From assembly GCA_026002815.1 (NCBI GenBank), contig BPGB01000001.1, forward strand, positions 1 through 54,489: DNA of 54,489 bases. The letters are read 5' to 3'. Made by a program: the position numbers and the translations under genes. The notes beneath the pieces were generated by a model, which was given only the letters and a program-made list of their open reading frames with translations, was not told the origin of the DNA and did not search any database. The stretch comes from Candidatus Woesearchaeota archaeon. GTDB taxonomy: Archaea > Nanobdellota > Nanobdellia > Woesearchaeales > UBA9642. Positions 18,659-29,692 of the stretch are shown here, one piece after another; the stretch's first letter is position 1, and each line of letters starts with the position of its first letter.

Positions 18659-18669
18659 TTTATATAAAT
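18659..18669 (-). promoter_or_regulatory. TATA box of arsR operon
   Basis: ATTTATATAAA read on the minus strand, centred about 26 bp before the arsR ATG. Transcription would begin at or next to the ATG, inside the operator, so a bound repressor would block initiation. Confidence 0.6.
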
Positions 18670-18784
18670 ATTTCGATTAATTACAAAAAGGCAATACATA
18701 AAACATATAAATAACTTCTTTGTGTCCTGTTTTATAGAATATAAAAAAGTTTAATGGAATTAAAATATTCTCAAAGGTGAAACG

Positions 18785-21454
18785 ATGGTGAAGAATATGA
18801 AGAAAAATGATGTAAAGGAGAGTAAATTCGATTCTAAGATGAAGATGGTTTATTCTTTTGAGGAAGGAAACAAAGATATGAAGAACTTACTTGGTGGGAA
18901 AGGTGCAAATCTTGCTGAAATGACAAGAATAGGAATACCGGTCCCTCCTGGTTTTACTATAACTACAGAAGCATGTCATTTGTATTATGAAAACAATAAG
19001 AAGTTTCCTATTGGATTAAAAGAACAGGTTGATGAAAATATAAAGATTTTAGAGAATAAAATGAATTCTGGTTTTGGTGATGTTAAAAATCCTTTACTCT
19101 TATCAGTAAGGAGTGGTGCAGCATCTTCAATGCCTGGAATGATGGATACAATCTTAAATCTAGGAATTAATGATACTGTAGTTCAAACATTAATCAACAA
19201 GACTAAGAATGAACGGTTTGCATGGGATACTTATCGGAGATTTATTCAGATGTTCGGAGATGTCGTAATGGGTGTTCCTCATCATGATTTCGAGGTTGAA
19301 TTGCAGAAAATAAAGGATAAGAGAAAGGTCCATTTGGATACAGAACTAAATGCTGCTGATTTGAAAGAATTAGTCAAGAACTATAAATCATTAGTGCTTA
19401 AGGTGACAAAGAAATCTTTTCCAGAAGATCCACGAACACAATTGTACATGGCAATAGAAGCAGTGTTTGGTTCATGGAACAATCCGAGAGCAATCGCATA
19501 TAGGAAATTGAATGATATCACAGGATTGAAAGGAACAGCAGTCAATATTCAAGCAATGGTCTTTGGAAATATGGGTGAATCATCAGGAACTGGCGTTTGC
19601 TTTTCGAGAAATCCATCTACTGGAGAGAATAAATTCTATGGAGAATACTTGATGAACGCGCAGGGAGAGGATGTTGTTGCAGGTATAAGAACTCCTAAAC
19701 ACATAGAAGAATTGCAAAAACAAAATCCTCAAGTTTATAATCAACTCGTTGAGATAAAAAATAAACTAGAAAATCATTTCAAAGATATGCAGGACATGGA
19801 ATTTACTATTCAAGAAGGTAAGTTGTATATTTTACAAACAAGAAACGGAAAAAGAACTGCTCAAGCAGCAGTAAAGATTGCTGTTGATATGGTAAATGAA
19901 AAATTAATTGATAAGAAAACAGCTATACTTAGAGTACAACCAGAATCTCTTGATCAATTATTGCATAAACAAATAGATCCTGAATCAAAGAAGAAAGCAA
20001 GTTTAATTGCAATAGGTTTGCCCGCTTCTCCTGGTGCTGCTGTTGGAAGAATTGTGTTTAACGCAGCGAGGGCTGAAGAGCTTTCTAAAAAAGAAAAAGT
20101 CATTCTAGTAAGGACAGAAACAAGTCCAGAAGACTTAATAGGAATGTCAGTTTCTCAAGGAATATTAACTGCAAGGGGTGGAATGACCAGTCATGCAGCA
20201 GTCGTTGCGAGGGGAATGGGTAAGTGTTGTGTTTCTGGATGTCAAGACATAAACATAGATGAAAAAAATAAAAAATTAACAATAAAAAAGAAAAATGTTG
20301 TTTTAAAAGAACTAGACTATATAACTCTTGATGGTTCTTCAGGAGAGGTTTTCAATGGTAAGTTGCCATTAGTTGATCCTAAACTATCTGGAGATTTTAT
20401 AAAATTAATGAAATGGGCAGACGAGTTCAGAAAATTAAAAATAAGAACTAATGCAGACATTCCTAGGGATGCAAGAGTTGCAAGGGAATTTGGGGCAGAA
20501 GGTATAGGATTATGCAGGACAGAACATATGTTCTTTGAAGGTGATAGGATACTTGCAATGAGACAAATGATTTTAGCAACCAATGAAATTGAAAGAAGAA
20601 AAGCTCTTGCGAAACTTCTACCTTATCAGAAAGCTGATTTTATAGGATTATTCAAGGAAATGAATGGACTGCCTGTAACTATACGATTACTTGATCCTCC
20701 ATTGCACGAATTTTTGCCCAAAGAGAAAAAAGAGATTGAAGAGCTTGCAAAAGCATTAAAGGTAGATCCAAAATGGATCGCTCAAATTTCAGAAGCATTA
20801 CATGAAGTTAATCCAATGCTTGGGCATAGAGGATGCAGATTAGGAATAACTTATCCAGAGATAACTGAAATGCAAGTGCAAGCAATAATGGAGGCTGCAT
20901 GTGAATTAAAGAAAAAAGGAATAGATGTTAAACCTGAGATAATGGTTCCATTAGTTGGAAAAGTTGAGGAATTAAAGAATCAAAAAGCAGTAATACAAAA
21001 AGTCGCTGGAGAAATAATGAAAAAATATAATGTTAAAATAGATTATATGATAGGAACAATGATTGAAGTTCCAAGAGCGGCATTAACTGCTGATGAAATA
21101 GCTCAAGAAGCAGAATTCTTCTCATTTGGAACAAATGATTTGACGCAAATGACTTTAGGATTCTCTCGTGATGATATAGGAAAATTCTTGCCAGAATACT
21201 TAAAAAACAACATATACGATAAGGATCCATTTGCAGTGCTTGATCAAAAAGGAGTAGGACAGCTTGTGAAGATGGCAGCAGAGAATGGCAGAAAAACAAG
21301 ATCTAATATAAAACTCGGAATTTGTGGAGAACATGGTGGAGAGCCAAGTTCAATAGAATTCTGTCATCGCGTAGGATTGAACTATGTTTCTTGCTCACCA
21401 TATAGAGTGCCTATAGCAAGATTAGCTGCCGCTCATGCAGCTTTGAAGAATTGA
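18785..21454 (+). CDS. ppdK: pyruvate, phosphate dikinase
   Basis: 889 aa, full length for PPDK. It interconverts pyruvate + ATP + Pi and PEP + AMP + PPi. Domains: N-terminal ATP grasp ([42 protein letters not shown]), central swivelling phosphohistidine domain with [16 protein letters not shown] (His470), C-terminal PEP/pyruvate barrel ([49 protein letters not shown]). AGGTG lies 5-6 bases before ATG 18785. The gene is monocistronic and suggests PPi-linked glycolysis or gluconeogenesis. Confidence 0.97.
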   Translation: MVKNMKKNDVKESKFDSKMKMVYSFEEGNKDMKNLLGGKGANLAEMTRIGIPVPPGFTITTEACHLYYENNKKFPIGLKEQVDENIKILENKMNSGFGDVKNPLLLSVRSGAASSMPGMMDTILNLGINDTVVQTLINKTKNERFAWDTYRRFIQMFGDVVMGVPHHDFEVELQKIKDKRKVHLDTELNAADLKELVKNYKSLVLKVTKKSFPEDPRTQLYMAIEAVFGSWNNPRAIAYRKLNDITGLKGTAVNIQAMVFGNMGESSGTGVCFSRNPSTGENKFYGEYLMNAQGEDVVAGIRTPKHIEELQKQNPQVYNQLVEIKNKLENHFKDMQDMEFTIQEGKLYILQTRNGKRTAQAAVKIAVDMVNEKLIDKKTAILRVQPESLDQLLHKQIDPESKKKASLIAIGLPASPGAAVGRIVFNAARAEELSKKEKVILVRTETSPEDLIGMSVSQGILTARGGMTSHAAVVARGMGKCCVSGCQDINIDEKNKKLTIKKKNVVLKELDYITLDGSSGEVFNGKLPLVDPKLSGDFIKLMKWADEFRKLKIRTNADIPRDARVAREFGAEGIGLCRTEHMFFEGDRILAMRQMILATNEIERRKALAKLLPYQKADFIGLFKEMNGLPVTIRLLDPPLHEFLPKEKKEIEELAKALKVDPKWIAQISEALHEVNPMLGHRGCRLGITYPEITEMQVQAIMEAACELKKKGIDVKPEIMVPLVGKVEELKNQKAVIQKVAGEIMKKYNVKIDYMIGTMIEVPRAALTADEIAQEAEFFSFGTNDLTQMTLGFSRDDIGKFLPEYLKNNIYDKDPFAVLDQKGVGQLVKMAAENGRKTRSNIKLGICGEHGGEPSSIEFCHRVGLNYVSCSPYRVPIARLAAAHAALKN

Positions 21455-21537
21455 TTTTTTCTTATTCTATTCCTTTTTTATATTTTTCATCACATTTAAA
21501 AACTCTTATTGACATATATTGTTAGAGGTTGATATTA

Positions 21538-21786
21538 ATGGCAAAAAACACTAAAAAAAAGGTTTATGAAAAGACTTCAAGTTCAGTAAAGGAAGTTAAT
21601 TGGGTTTTATGTCTTATAATGTCGATATTTTTTGGATGGATTGGCGTAGATAGGTTTATAATGGGTAAAGTAGGTACAGGAATTCTAAAATTGATAACCT
21701 TTGGTGGAATAGGGATTTGGTGGCTTATTGATTTGATACTTATTGCTACAAAATACAACTTTAAGAATGTGAAGTGGGTAGAATAA
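21538..21786 (+). CDS. TM2-domain membrane protein
   Basis: 82 aa from ATG 21538, 8 bases after AGAGGT (21524-21529); the in-frame TTG at 21529 overlaps this site. A basic, Lys/Ser-rich N terminus precedes two membrane segments: NWVLCLIMSIFFGWIGVDRF and ITFGGIGIWWLIDLILIAT. The GWxGxDRF turn is the TM2 (PF05154) signature. Function of such proteins is unclear. It is followed 12 bases later by a small coiled-coil gene. Confidence 0.85.
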   Translation: MAKNTKKKVYEKTSSSVKEVNWVLCLIMSIFFGWIGVDRFIMGKVGTGILKLITFGGIGIWWLIDLILIATKYNFKNVKWVE

Positions 21787-21798
21787 AGGTGATTGAGC

Positions 21799-21978
21799 AT
21801 GTTAACTGAAAAAGAGTTTAATATTAAAAAATCTGTTTTTGTTTCTGATTTGAAAATCATATCAGATGATCTTAATATGCTTGTTAAAAGTTTAGATAAA
21901 GGATTAGTATATGCTAAATATTTAGAGGCTATTCAAAAGCTTAATAGTATAAAAAGAAAAATAGATGATTTGCTATAA
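21799..21978 (+). CDS. small helical protein (59 aa)
   Basis: ATG 21799 has AAGGTG (21786-21791) 7 bases upstream, just past the TM2 gene stop. The sequence is heptad-like (LKIISDDLNMLVKSLDKGL; LEAIQKLNSIKRKIDDLL) with no membrane segment. Probably co-translated with the TM2 protein. No family recognised. Confidence 0.6.
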   Translation: MLTEKEFNIKKSVFVSDLKIISDDLNMLVKSLDKGLVYAKYLEAIQKLNSIKRKIDDLL

Positions 21979-22050
21979 CTTTATTATTTTATATAGGTAT
22001 TATACAATTATGTAAATTAATATGTTTATATGAAATACATAGGAGGGAAA

Positions 22051-22359
22051 ATGAAAAAAATATTAAAAGAATTTACGGAATTTTTGAAAGAATACAAAGT
22101 ATTGGCACTAGCTATTGCCTTCATCATGGGTGTAGCTATAAACGCATTAATAAAGAGTTTAGTAGATAATATAATAATGCCAACTATTACACCGTTCATA
22201 CCAGGAGGTGCATGGAAAACAGCAACAATAAAATTAGGACCAATAGTATGGGGTATTGGCGCATTCGTAGGAGAATTCATAAACTTCGTAATAATAGCAT
22301 TTGTAATCTTTATGATGGCTAAGATTGTATTGAAGGAAGATAAAGTTAGCAAGAAATAA
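22051..22359 (+). CDS. mscL: large-conductance mechanosensitive channel
   Basis: 102 aa from ATG 22051, directly behind AGGAGGG; an in-frame ATG at 22030 is less likely. Pattern: amphipathic N-terminal helix (KKILKEFTEFLKEYK), TM1 with the pore-lining VLALAIAFIMGVAINALIKSLVDNIIMP, a short periplasmic loop with PGGAW, TM2 (GEFINFVIIAFVIFMMAK) and a charged tail. This matches MscL, which opens under membrane tension to release solutes on osmotic downshock. Confidence 0.85.
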   Translation: MKKILKEFTEFLKEYKVLALAIAFIMGVAINALIKSLVDNIIMPTITPFIPGGAWKTATIKLGPIVWGIGAFVGEFINFVIIAFVIFMMAKIVLKEDKVSKK

Positions 22360-22551
22360 TCTCTTTAAATTTTTAATTTATTTTATGACTTTATTTTTTC
22401 ATTTTTTCTTTAATATTTTATTATAGTATATTTATATTTATATATTATAATCATGATGTGTCATATCTACTTATGATGTAAATTGAGAACTTATAACAAA
22501 CAATGATGCTGAATTATGCTGATTCTGAATTATTAATGCTACTTAATAAAA

Positions 22552-23439
22552 TTATTGTTCTTCTGATTCTTTAACAAATAATGACCTGTATGGATAAAAT
22601 TTTATATCTATAAAATCATTATTGAATAATGCTAGCGCATAATTTATGTTGTTTATACATTCCTCTTCTAGATTTATTTCTGATTTTTTATTTAGAGAAT
22701 AGATTGTTTGCATATATAATGACAACGAGGTTAAAAAATTATCTGTGTTGTTAAATATTATCGTGTTATTTTTATCTTCCAATATGAATTCTTTTGCTTT
22801 TTCAGTAAGATAATATTCTGTGATTCCGAAGTATGATGCTACACAATGAGTAATCTTTCCATAAGGTTTTTTTCTATAGAATTTTGATTGTTCTCCTATC
22901 ATAGTATTGATATCCTGAATGCTCGGTATTGCAGTAGAAGAATATAAAAATGCTTCAACACCGAATTTTTTTACAGCGTTCTTCATTTCCGGAAGCATCG
23001 AGGAAGTGTCTGTCATAAACGGTTTAATTACTGCTGGATGAAAGTGATATGAGATTAATACATCTAGTGAATCCATTAATTTATCTATGTACAGGCTATC
23101 CAGTGATACCTTAGTAGAATAACCTGTTGAATCTTTAATCCATCCTGTTTCATCAAGACCAATTTCTATCCATCTACTATTCTTGGGATCATATATCCAC
23201 GCTTCTTCATATTCTGATTTGGAAAGTATTTTTCTTATGTAAGATATTCCTTCCAGTTCATTCAATAAGCTTATTCTTCTTTCATTATTATCTTTATTTA
23301 CTGAAAGAGTTTTAGAATAAGATAAGGGGATATTTATTCTTGATTGTTTTTCAACATAAGATGAATCTTTATTTGTTTGTTGTCCATAAATACTAATCGT
23401 AAATAATGTTCCAGCAATAAAATTCTTAATGGTAGACAT
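22552..23439 (-). CDS. secreted JAMM-like (MPN) protein
   Basis: 295 aa. The N terminus has a weak signal-like hydrophobic stretch (FIAGTLFTISIYG). From 125 to 180 the sequence carries ISYHFHPA (His132, His134) and, after about 35 residues, IPSIQDI (Ser173, Asp176): the HxH...SxxD zinc ligands of JAMM metallopeptidases. A Glu in SEYEEAW (about 79-80) could be the catalytic acid. The second half (180-295) is helical and unrecognised. The gap between HxHP and SxxD is longer than usual (about 38 residues against about 10), so the assignment is tentative. Confidence 0.4.
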   Translation of the reverse strand: MSTIKNFIAGTLFTISIYGQQTNKDSSYVEKQSRINIPLSYSKTLSVNKDNNERRISLLNELEGISYIRKILSKSEYEEAWIYDPKNSRWIEIGLDETGWIKDSTGYSTKVSLDSLYIDKLMDSLDVLISYHFHPAVIKPFMTDTSSMLPEMKNAVKKFGVEAFLYSSTAIPSIQDINTMIGEQSKFYRKKPYGKITHCVASYFGITEYYLTEKAKEFILEDKNNTIIFNNTDNFLTSLSLYMQTIYSLNKKSEINLEEECINNINYALALFNNDFIDIKFYPYRSLFVKESEEQ

Positions 23440-23676
23440 AAAATAATAAAGAAATAAGCACTATTTAAAAGTTACTATTATTTTTATTTGAGATTTTTTT
23501 ATTAAGATTTTTTGGTCTACTTATTCCATTGATAGATACAATATATGATAAGATAATAATTTACTTTAGATAATACCTAATTTACTTTAGATAACTACTT
23601 TAAGTTATACAATCGTTTGATTTAGAAAAATTACAAAAAGAGTAATACATGTAAAGTATAGGAATTTATAAGTAAA

Positions 23677-24882
23677 TTATAAATCAAGAACTTTATCAGC
23701 CATCTTCTTTATTCTGTCATCATATTCATAAACTTTTTCACCTTCATGCTTTTCTGATTCAAAAACTTTCATTAAATTTTTTATTATTTCTCGTTCTTTA
23801 TCTTTTTCAAACAGATTAAATTGTTGAAGATGCTCATTTATTATTGTATCTTCTATTGATTCAATACTATCGTTTGCTATTTTTATTTCTTCAAATTCCT
23901 CTGTTTGAAGTTTAGAAGTATTGCGCATTACATAAAATGCTCCTTGGGAATATATCCTATCGAATATTTCATTAAAATGTATGTCTGAAATCTTTCCAGC
24001 ACTCAATGTTCCATATATTCTTATTAATACTATGGTATTAATTAATTCTTTACCTTTGATTTCAGTTAATATTGCAGTATTTACCTCCTCTGGAGTTTTA
24101 TGATTTGCATCTATATTTATTATTAGGGTATTTTTTAAGTTTATATCTTCTCTTGTTATTTTTCCATCATTATATATATAAAATCCGCCGTTTCCTAATT
24201 TTTCTAGTTCTGAAAAACTTGCTGGAAACAATGGACCAGCATATGCTATGTTTTTATAATTATCTAAAGATTCATGTCTTATTATATGTATGTGTCCTCC
24301 TGCATAATATTCAAATCCTTTTGGCAGTGTGCTTATGGGTGTTGATTCAACATTAGAAAACTCTTTCGGCATTAATTCTGTTATCGCTGAATGAAACATG
24401 AATATCTTTTTTCCGGATTCTTTTTCTAGACTTTCTATGTCTAATGCTTCATAATATTTCTTCTCTAAAGTGCCTCTTCTTCCAAGAACCCCTGTTATTT
24501 TTACACCTGTTTTATTATCTTTCGTGAAGTGCAAGAACAATTTATTATCTGAAATATGCCCCTTAAATACATTTTTAACCAATCCTGCTTCTTCAAATAC
24601 ATCTATCATAGTCTTTCCACTAGGAGAATAATCGTGAGAACCGGGTATTATATAAACAGGGATGTATTTTTCTTTTAATGAATTTAATTCCTTAACAACC
24701 ACTTTAAGAATATCTATCCCAGGAAGTGCATTATTGAATAAGTCCCCAGCTATTAGTATGAAATCTACCTTATTATCAATGCATATTTGTATAGCTTTCG
24801 AAAATGCTTGAATGCTTAAATTCTTTAATTTTGGATCTCTCCAACTTCCAACATGGCAATCAGCCATATGTGCAAATTTCAT
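23677..24882 (-). CDS. mre11: Mre11 nuclease
   Basis: 401 aa. Mre11, with Rad50, processes DNA double-strand ends. The phosphoesterase motifs are complete: MADCHVG (Asp8, His10), IAGDLFN (Asp47, Asn50), PGSHDYSP (His83, Asp84), FHSAI, and GGHIHI. The C-terminal region beyond about 300 is acidic and helical, suited to Rad50 binding. rad50 and nurA are not in the window; herA lies 270 bp upstream on the same strand. Confidence 0.95.
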   Translation of the reverse strand: MKFAHMADCHVGSWRDPKLKNLSIQAFSKAIQICIDNKVDFILIAGDLFNNALPGIDILKVVVKELNSLKEKYIPVYIIPGSHDYSPSGKTMIDVFEEAGLVKNVFKGHISDNKLFLHFTKDNKTGVKITGVLGRRGTLEKKYYEALDIESLEKESGKKIFMFHSAITELMPKEFSNVESTPISTLPKGFEYYAGGHIHIIRHESLDNYKNIAYAGPLFPASFSELEKLGNGGFYIYNDGKITREDINLKNTLIINIDANHKTPEEVNTAILTEIKGKELINTIVLIRIYGTLSAGKISDIHFNEIFDRIYSQGAFYVMRNTSKLQTEEFEEIKIANDSIESIEDTIINEHLQQFNLFEKDKEREIIKNLMKVFESEKHEGEKVYEYDDRIKKMADKVLDL

Positions 24883-25150
24883 ACTAAGAGAAATAAAAGA
24901 GAGTTAATAAATTTATTTATTATGCTTTTATATTCATTATATTTATTATAATATTTATTGTACTATTTATTATATTATATATTGTAATATTTATTTTATT
25001 ATTTATTATATATTTATTTTATTATGTATTGTAATATTTATTATTCTATATTTATTCTATTTGTTATGCATACGATGGCTTATTATAGGCGTTATTTTTA
25101 TGAATAATACTTAGTTTTGATAATACTTAAGCTTTAAATTATTAAACTAT

Positions 25151-26671
25151 TTAATTAAGTCCTGGAAAGTTAATTTTAAAATCGTCCTTTTTCAAACTTT
25201 TAGAAACACGTTCATCAAAAAAAGGCACCTTGATAGGAATAGCAAATTTAGAAAAATTACTAGAAATAATACACTCTCCCTTATCAAGAGCTGCAATGGT
25301 CCTAGAATCAGATGAAATATCCTGGCTTGCTGATTCAATTATTGCTTGTCGTTCAAGAAGCATTTCAGTACCTAGTATTATCTTAGTATTAATATTTGCA
25401 AGAATCTCTCTTGGAATCAGGCTTGGTAATTGGGTTATTGCTATCAAACCAACATTAAACTTTCTTCCTTCTCTTGCTATTGAAGAAAAGACATTTCCGC
25501 CTTTATCTAAAACATCTTTACCAAGAACTCTTGGAGCTTCCTCTAGAACAATGTTTACTATTGGCTTATCATTTATGCCTTTCATCTTGTAGTTTTTATA
25601 CTTATTAAATATTTCAGTAGCTATCAATGAACCAATCAATAGTTCAATTTGACCAGAAAAGTTGCTGGTGTCTATAATAACTGTTTTGGAGTTTTCCAAG
25701 TCATTACAAATATGCTCTATAGTTGATTCGCCTGCAGACATATCAAATATTCCATTACAAAAAAGTCTTGAATCATAAAATTCCAAATCTAAAAGATACA
25801 TCAATCTTCTTTTCAAAACATTAACCGTAGCATCATTAAACTTCACATAATTCAGCGGTTTATCAATAATTATTGATTCAATCCACTTATTACCATACTC
25901 TCTATAATACGCGTTCATTGCTTGTTCTTGAGCATCTGAAAAGCCCAAACAATCAAAATGGCTTGGCCTTAAAATTGTAATATTAATTTTCAAGCTTCGT
26001 GCTCCTACAGGGACATTCTTAGATGTATAATAAACAACCTTTCCAGAAGAAGAATCTTTTAATCCGATATTATTTCTGCCATAATACTCATCATGCGGAT
26101 CCAAAACCAATAAACCAATCCTTCCTGTTAATTCCCATAAAATATTTTTCATTAAGACGCTTTTACCTTTACCTGTTGTTCCTGTTATTAATACGTGATG
26201 AGTCAATACATTTTTTGCATCAAGGTATATTGGAACATCTAACTCCTTTGAACCACTCCTAAGATTTCCAATGAATAAAGAATTTTCGGGTTTTGAAATA
26301 AATGTCATGTCATCAGCAGTTATTTCCCTTAAATATGTAAATGGTGAAGGTAATGACTTTGATAATGAAGAATTACTTTCCTTAGAAATAGTTATTAAAG
26401 GTTTTAATAATGCAATTTTATAATTTCTAATATTACTGTCAATAAATTCTGTTGAAGAATTTTCCTCTAAAATCATTCCAGATATTAATTCTAGATTCTG
26501 TTGACTTATTTGAGAACCATACTGTAAATCATAAACTTGTAGAAAAAATTTCTTATCAGAATCTTCAGCAATCAGAATTTCTCCGATTTCAAAATCACAG
26601 TTAGATTTTTGACGAGCAATTAATTCATCAAATCTTCCAGAAAATAATTGTCCTTTTATTTTATTGACCAT
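25151..26671 (-). CDS. herA: HerA-type DNA translocase ATPase
   Basis: 506 aa from ATG 26671; the frame extends to TTG 26692, but AAATTTATAAATTT lies about 25 bp ahead of 26671, favouring a leaderless start there. An N-terminal HAS-like barrel precedes the RecA-like core: Walker [12 protein letters not shown] (about 164-171), [11 protein letters not shown], the acidic Walker B in [12 protein letters not shown], and [16 protein letters not shown]-type sensor (here [18 protein letters not shown]). HerA works with NurA and Mre11-Rad50 in end resection. Confidence 0.9.
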   Translation of the reverse strand: MVNKIKGQLFSGRFDELIARQKSNCDFEIGEILIAEDSDKKFFLQVYDLQYGSQISQQNLELISGMILEENSSTEFIDSNIRNYKIALLKPLITISKESNSSLSKSLPSPFTYLREITADDMTFISKPENSLFIGNLRSGSKELDVPIYLDAKNVLTHHVLITGTTGKGKSVLMKNILWELTGRIGLLVLDPHDEYYGRNNIGLKDSSSGKVVYYTSKNVPVGARSLKINITILRPSHFDCLGFSDAQEQAMNAYYREYGNKWIESIIIDKPLNYVKFNDATVNVLKRRLMYLLDLEFYDSRLFCNGIFDMSAGESTIEHICNDLENSKTVIIDTSNFSGQIELLIGSLIATEIFNKYKNYKMKGINDKPIVNIVLEEAPRVLGKDVLDKGGNVFSSIAREGRKFNVGLIAITQLPSLIPREILANINTKIILGTEMLLERQAIIESASQDISSDSRTIAALDKGECIISSNFSKFAIPIKVPFFDERVSKSLKKDDFKINFPGLN

Positions 26672-26792
26672 GGAAAAAGCAATATTTATCAAATTTATAA
26701 ATTTTAATATAACATATTAATTTTAATATAACCTATTAGATAACATATTACATATAAAATTATTATATAACATATTATATATAAAATATTAT

Positions 26793-28286
26793 TCAATTTT
26801 GTTTTAATAATGCTTCTTTAATATTATTATAAGAATTGGTTTTTTTACTCTTTTCATGTCGATATTCTAATTCTAAAATCAAAACTATGATAAAATATAT
26901 TGGCATAACTATGCAAGAAAGTGCAATTCCTATATATAGAAATAATTGTTGCAATCCAAGAGATTGTGCAATGACTGCACCGAGTGTTCCTATTGCAATT
27001 ACCGGTATTATGCTTACGAATCCAAGACTTGAAAAAAAAGTTCGCATCTCTGATTCTAAAAGAAGCCTTTCAGCAAGAAGTCCTTGAGCAATGCCCACTA
27101 TTGTAGCACCGACAATAGATAAAGCAGCAGCTATGATTATTGCGTAAATTTTAGGATTATAAAATAATGTAAAAGGCATTAATGCAATTAATAGAGTGCC
27201 AAAAACCAACATTGGAGCTTCACCAAGAGACTTAGAGAAACTCTTTGTAAAAATACCTCCAACTAGCGAAGCAAGTAATGCTACTACAAAAACAATCGCA
27301 ACGTTCAAAAAACCTCCTAAGAACTGATTTTTAAAACGTTCATAAATAAATATTCCATAATAACTATTACCTATAACTTGAAGAACTATCGTGCTTACAG
27401 AGGCAATCATAAGTAAATATACCTTCTTATTTTTACTGAACACCTTATAAGAAGATACAGATTCAGAAAAGTAGTGTTTTAAAAAATGAAGGAAATGCAT
27501 ATCATGAGTAAAAACTTCTTCTGTATCTTTTAATAGTGAAAGAAAATAACCTGATATTATGAAAATTATTGCAGTCATTTCAAAAATAAGGAGATAACCG
27601 AAAATCTTAAACTGCAAATTAGGAAATCCTAGAAATCCGAGATTTATCAGCATCCCATTTATAGGAAAAAATTCCATTATGAACCCTGCAATGATTAGAG
27701 ATATTGATGTTATAATTATTCCAAAATAGGATATTAGTTTAAGAAAACCGGATCTTTTTTCTTGCTTCAATAATGATTTACTGTATTCAACAAACAAATC
27801 ACCGTGTGCAATTATTCCTAAGGAACCAATTAGTAGTGATATTGCGAAAAGAATAGGGCTCTTAATAATTACTGCAAAAGTCATTCCTAAAAAACTAAAA
27901 CCATAAGTTATTCCGGAAGTGCTAATAATATTCTTGCTGATATTTTTAACTTTTTTCAATTCCGATAATACTCCTGATAATAAACTTATAAATGCTGTTT
28001 TAAAAGAATTTATCAATCCTATTAGGAAAAGGGATGCTCCTGAAAACATAAATAATATATTTATGAATTGTTGACTTGAAAAACCATAACCAATCCTATC
28101 AGATAATTCTTTTAAAGATAAAATCAGATTATTCTTGCTATGTTCAGCTGATTTTGATTCTATAAATTCTGAAAGAACATTATCTATATCTTCTTCTAAA
28201 TAGCCTCTTTTTAGCAGGTTTCCTTTAATATCAGAGATAGAATGGCTTTTACTTAACTCCCTCTTTATTTCATCTCTTAAACTCAT
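26793..28286 (-). CDS. MFS-like membrane transporter with N-terminal helical domain
   Basis: 497 aa. The first 60 residues are soluble and helical (SLRDEIKRELSKSHSISDIK...GYLEEDIDNVLSEF), like a short UBA/SHOCT-type adaptor. Eleven to twelve membrane spans follow, in an MFS-like pattern with cytoplasmic basic loops. Substrate unknown. A TTTAAATA box lies about 27 bp before the start, consistent with a leaderless message. Confidence 0.6.
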   Translation of the reverse strand: MSLRDEIKRELSKSHSISDIKGNLLKRGYLEEDIDNVLSEFIESKSAEHSKNNLILSLKELSDRIGYGFSSQQFINILFMFSGASLFLIGLINSFKTAFISLLSGVLSELKKVKNISKNIISTSGITYGFSFLGMTFAVIIKSPILFAISLLIGSLGIIAHGDLFVEYSKSLLKQEKRSGFLKLISYFGIIITSISLIIAGFIMEFFPINGMLINLGFLGFPNLQFKIFGYLLIFEMTAIIFIISGYFLSLLKDTEEVFTHDMHFLHFLKHYFSESVSSYKVFSKNKKVYLLMIASVSTIVLQVIGNSYYGIFIYERFKNQFLGGFLNVAIVFVVALLASLVGGIFTKSFSKSLGEAPMLVFGTLLIALMPFTLFYNPKIYAIIIAAALSIVGATIVGIAQGLLAERLLLESEMRTFFSSLGFVSIIPVIAIGTLGAVIAQSLGLQQLFLYIGIALSCIVMPIYFIIVLILELEYRHEKSKKTNSYNNIKEALLKQN

Positions 28287-28420
28287 ATATTACAAAAGTA
28301 ATAGAGTAGTATTTAAATGTTTCTCAATAAAAGTTATCATTTTAAAATAGTTTCTAGTATTATTTTGTATTATCTTTTTTTTCAAAAGATTTATATATTA
28401 TTATTATAGAAATTTATTGT

Positions 28421-29683
28421 ATGAACAAGATAACTTTTGCATTCAAAAAGATAATGAATCAGAAAATAGGAAGGCTTGAAGAGCAATGGAAATATGATGT
28501 AGGTGCTATGTTATTGTCTAGTCCTGTTGCTGAGGATATTGATGGGGATGGTAAAAAAGAGATAATATTCGGAACTAAGGATGGTAAAATATTTTCTATA
28601 GATTCAACAGGAAAACTAAAATGGACATTTAATGCACAAGAACAACATACTGATTTAGAATTAATGTTTCTTGATGCTGAAACATCTGACAGTATACATA
28701 GCACGCCTTTTGTAGAGGATATTAATTGGGATGGTAAAAAAGAAATAGTATTCGGTACAGAAGCAGGGAAACTTTATGCTTTAGATAATTCAGGTAAAGT
28801 AATATGGACATTTAATGCGAATGGGCCTATAAGAGGAGCGGCTACTATACAAAAGTTCAGCAATAAGGAAGCAGGGATAATATTCGGTTCGCTCGATAAA
28901 AATTTATATTTTTTAAACAGTAAAGGAAAAACATTATGGAAATTTGAAGCGGATTCAGAAATAGAGTCTTGCCCAGCATTTATCAATCTTAAAACACCAT
29001 TAATTTTATTCGGAACAAATTCTGGAACATTATATGCTCTCGATATAAGAGGAAAACTTGTCTGGAGTTTCAAAACAAAAGGTAAAATATTAGCACAACC
29101 ATTAATGGATGTTTTAACTAGGGATGCTGATCCAGTAATACTTGTTGGCTCTACAGATGGAACGCTTTATTGCTTAAACACAAACGGAGAAAAAATATGG
29201 ACATATGAGACGGATGGTGCAATATGCTCAAGGGTGACAACATATGATTTGAATGATGACAATAGAAAAGAAATAATATTCGGGTCGTGCGATAATAATG
29301 TTTATGCATTAGATTTTACTGGAAGAAGATTATGGAGTTATGAAACGGACTTCTGGGTCGTTGCAAGTCCAATAGTTACGGATTTAGATAATGATGGAAA
29401 ACCAGAGGTTATAGCTGGTTCTTATGATCATAATATTTATGTTCTTGATTCAGAAGGAAGTTATATACTTGATTATGTACCTGGTGTTTCAGGAATAGTT
29501 ACACAAACAGGTAATTATGGTGAGGCAATACTTAAAGAACCTGGAAAAACTCAAGGTAAAAAAATATGGCAGTATCAAACGGAGGGCGTAATTGTTGGAT
29601 GTGCATATATTGATGAATCAAAAAATATCATAATTAATACAGATACTGGAAAAATAAATAACATAACCCATAAAAAAGATTAG
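28421..29683 (+). CDS. PQQ/FG-GAP-type beta-propeller protein
   Basis: 420 aa of repeated blades. Each contains a D-x-D/N-x-D-G-like loop and a FGT/FGS ending: DIDGDGKKEIIFGT, DINWDGKKEIVFGT, DLNDDNRKEIIFGS, DLDNDGKPEVIAGS. These alternate with LYALDxxGKxxWxF units typical of PQQ-like propellers. The Asp-rich loops suggest Ca2+ binding. There is no signal peptide, which is unusual as such propellers are commonly extracellular. It is 9 bases from the KaiC-like gene and probably in one operon with it. Confidence 0.8.
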   Translation: MNKITFAFKKIMNQKIGRLEEQWKYDVGAMLLSSPVAEDIDGDGKKEIIFGTKDGKIFSIDSTGKLKWTFNAQEQHTDLELMFLDAETSDSIHSTPFVEDINWDGKKEIVFGTEAGKLYALDNSGKVIWTFNANGPIRGAATIQKFSNKEAGIIFGSLDKNLYFLNSKGKTLWKFEADSEIESCPAFINLKTPLILFGTNSGTLYALDIRGKLVWSFKTKGKILAQPLMDVLTRDADPVILVGSTDGTLYCLNTNGEKIWTYETDGAICSRVTTYDLNDDNRKEIIFGSCDNNVYALDFTGRRLWSYETDFWVVASPIVTDLDNDGKPEVIAGSYDHNIYVLDSEGSYILDYVPGVSGIVTQTGNYGEAILKEPGKTQGKKIWQYQTEGVIVGCAYIDESKNIIINTDTGKINNITHKKD

Positions 29684-29692
29684 GTGAGAATA

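Noticed and set aside
22450-22551. Several ATGATG and CTGA motifs suggesting a second box C/D sRNA
   Set aside because: Boxes are not in the C-D'-C'-D order, guide lengths do not fit, and there is no closing stem.
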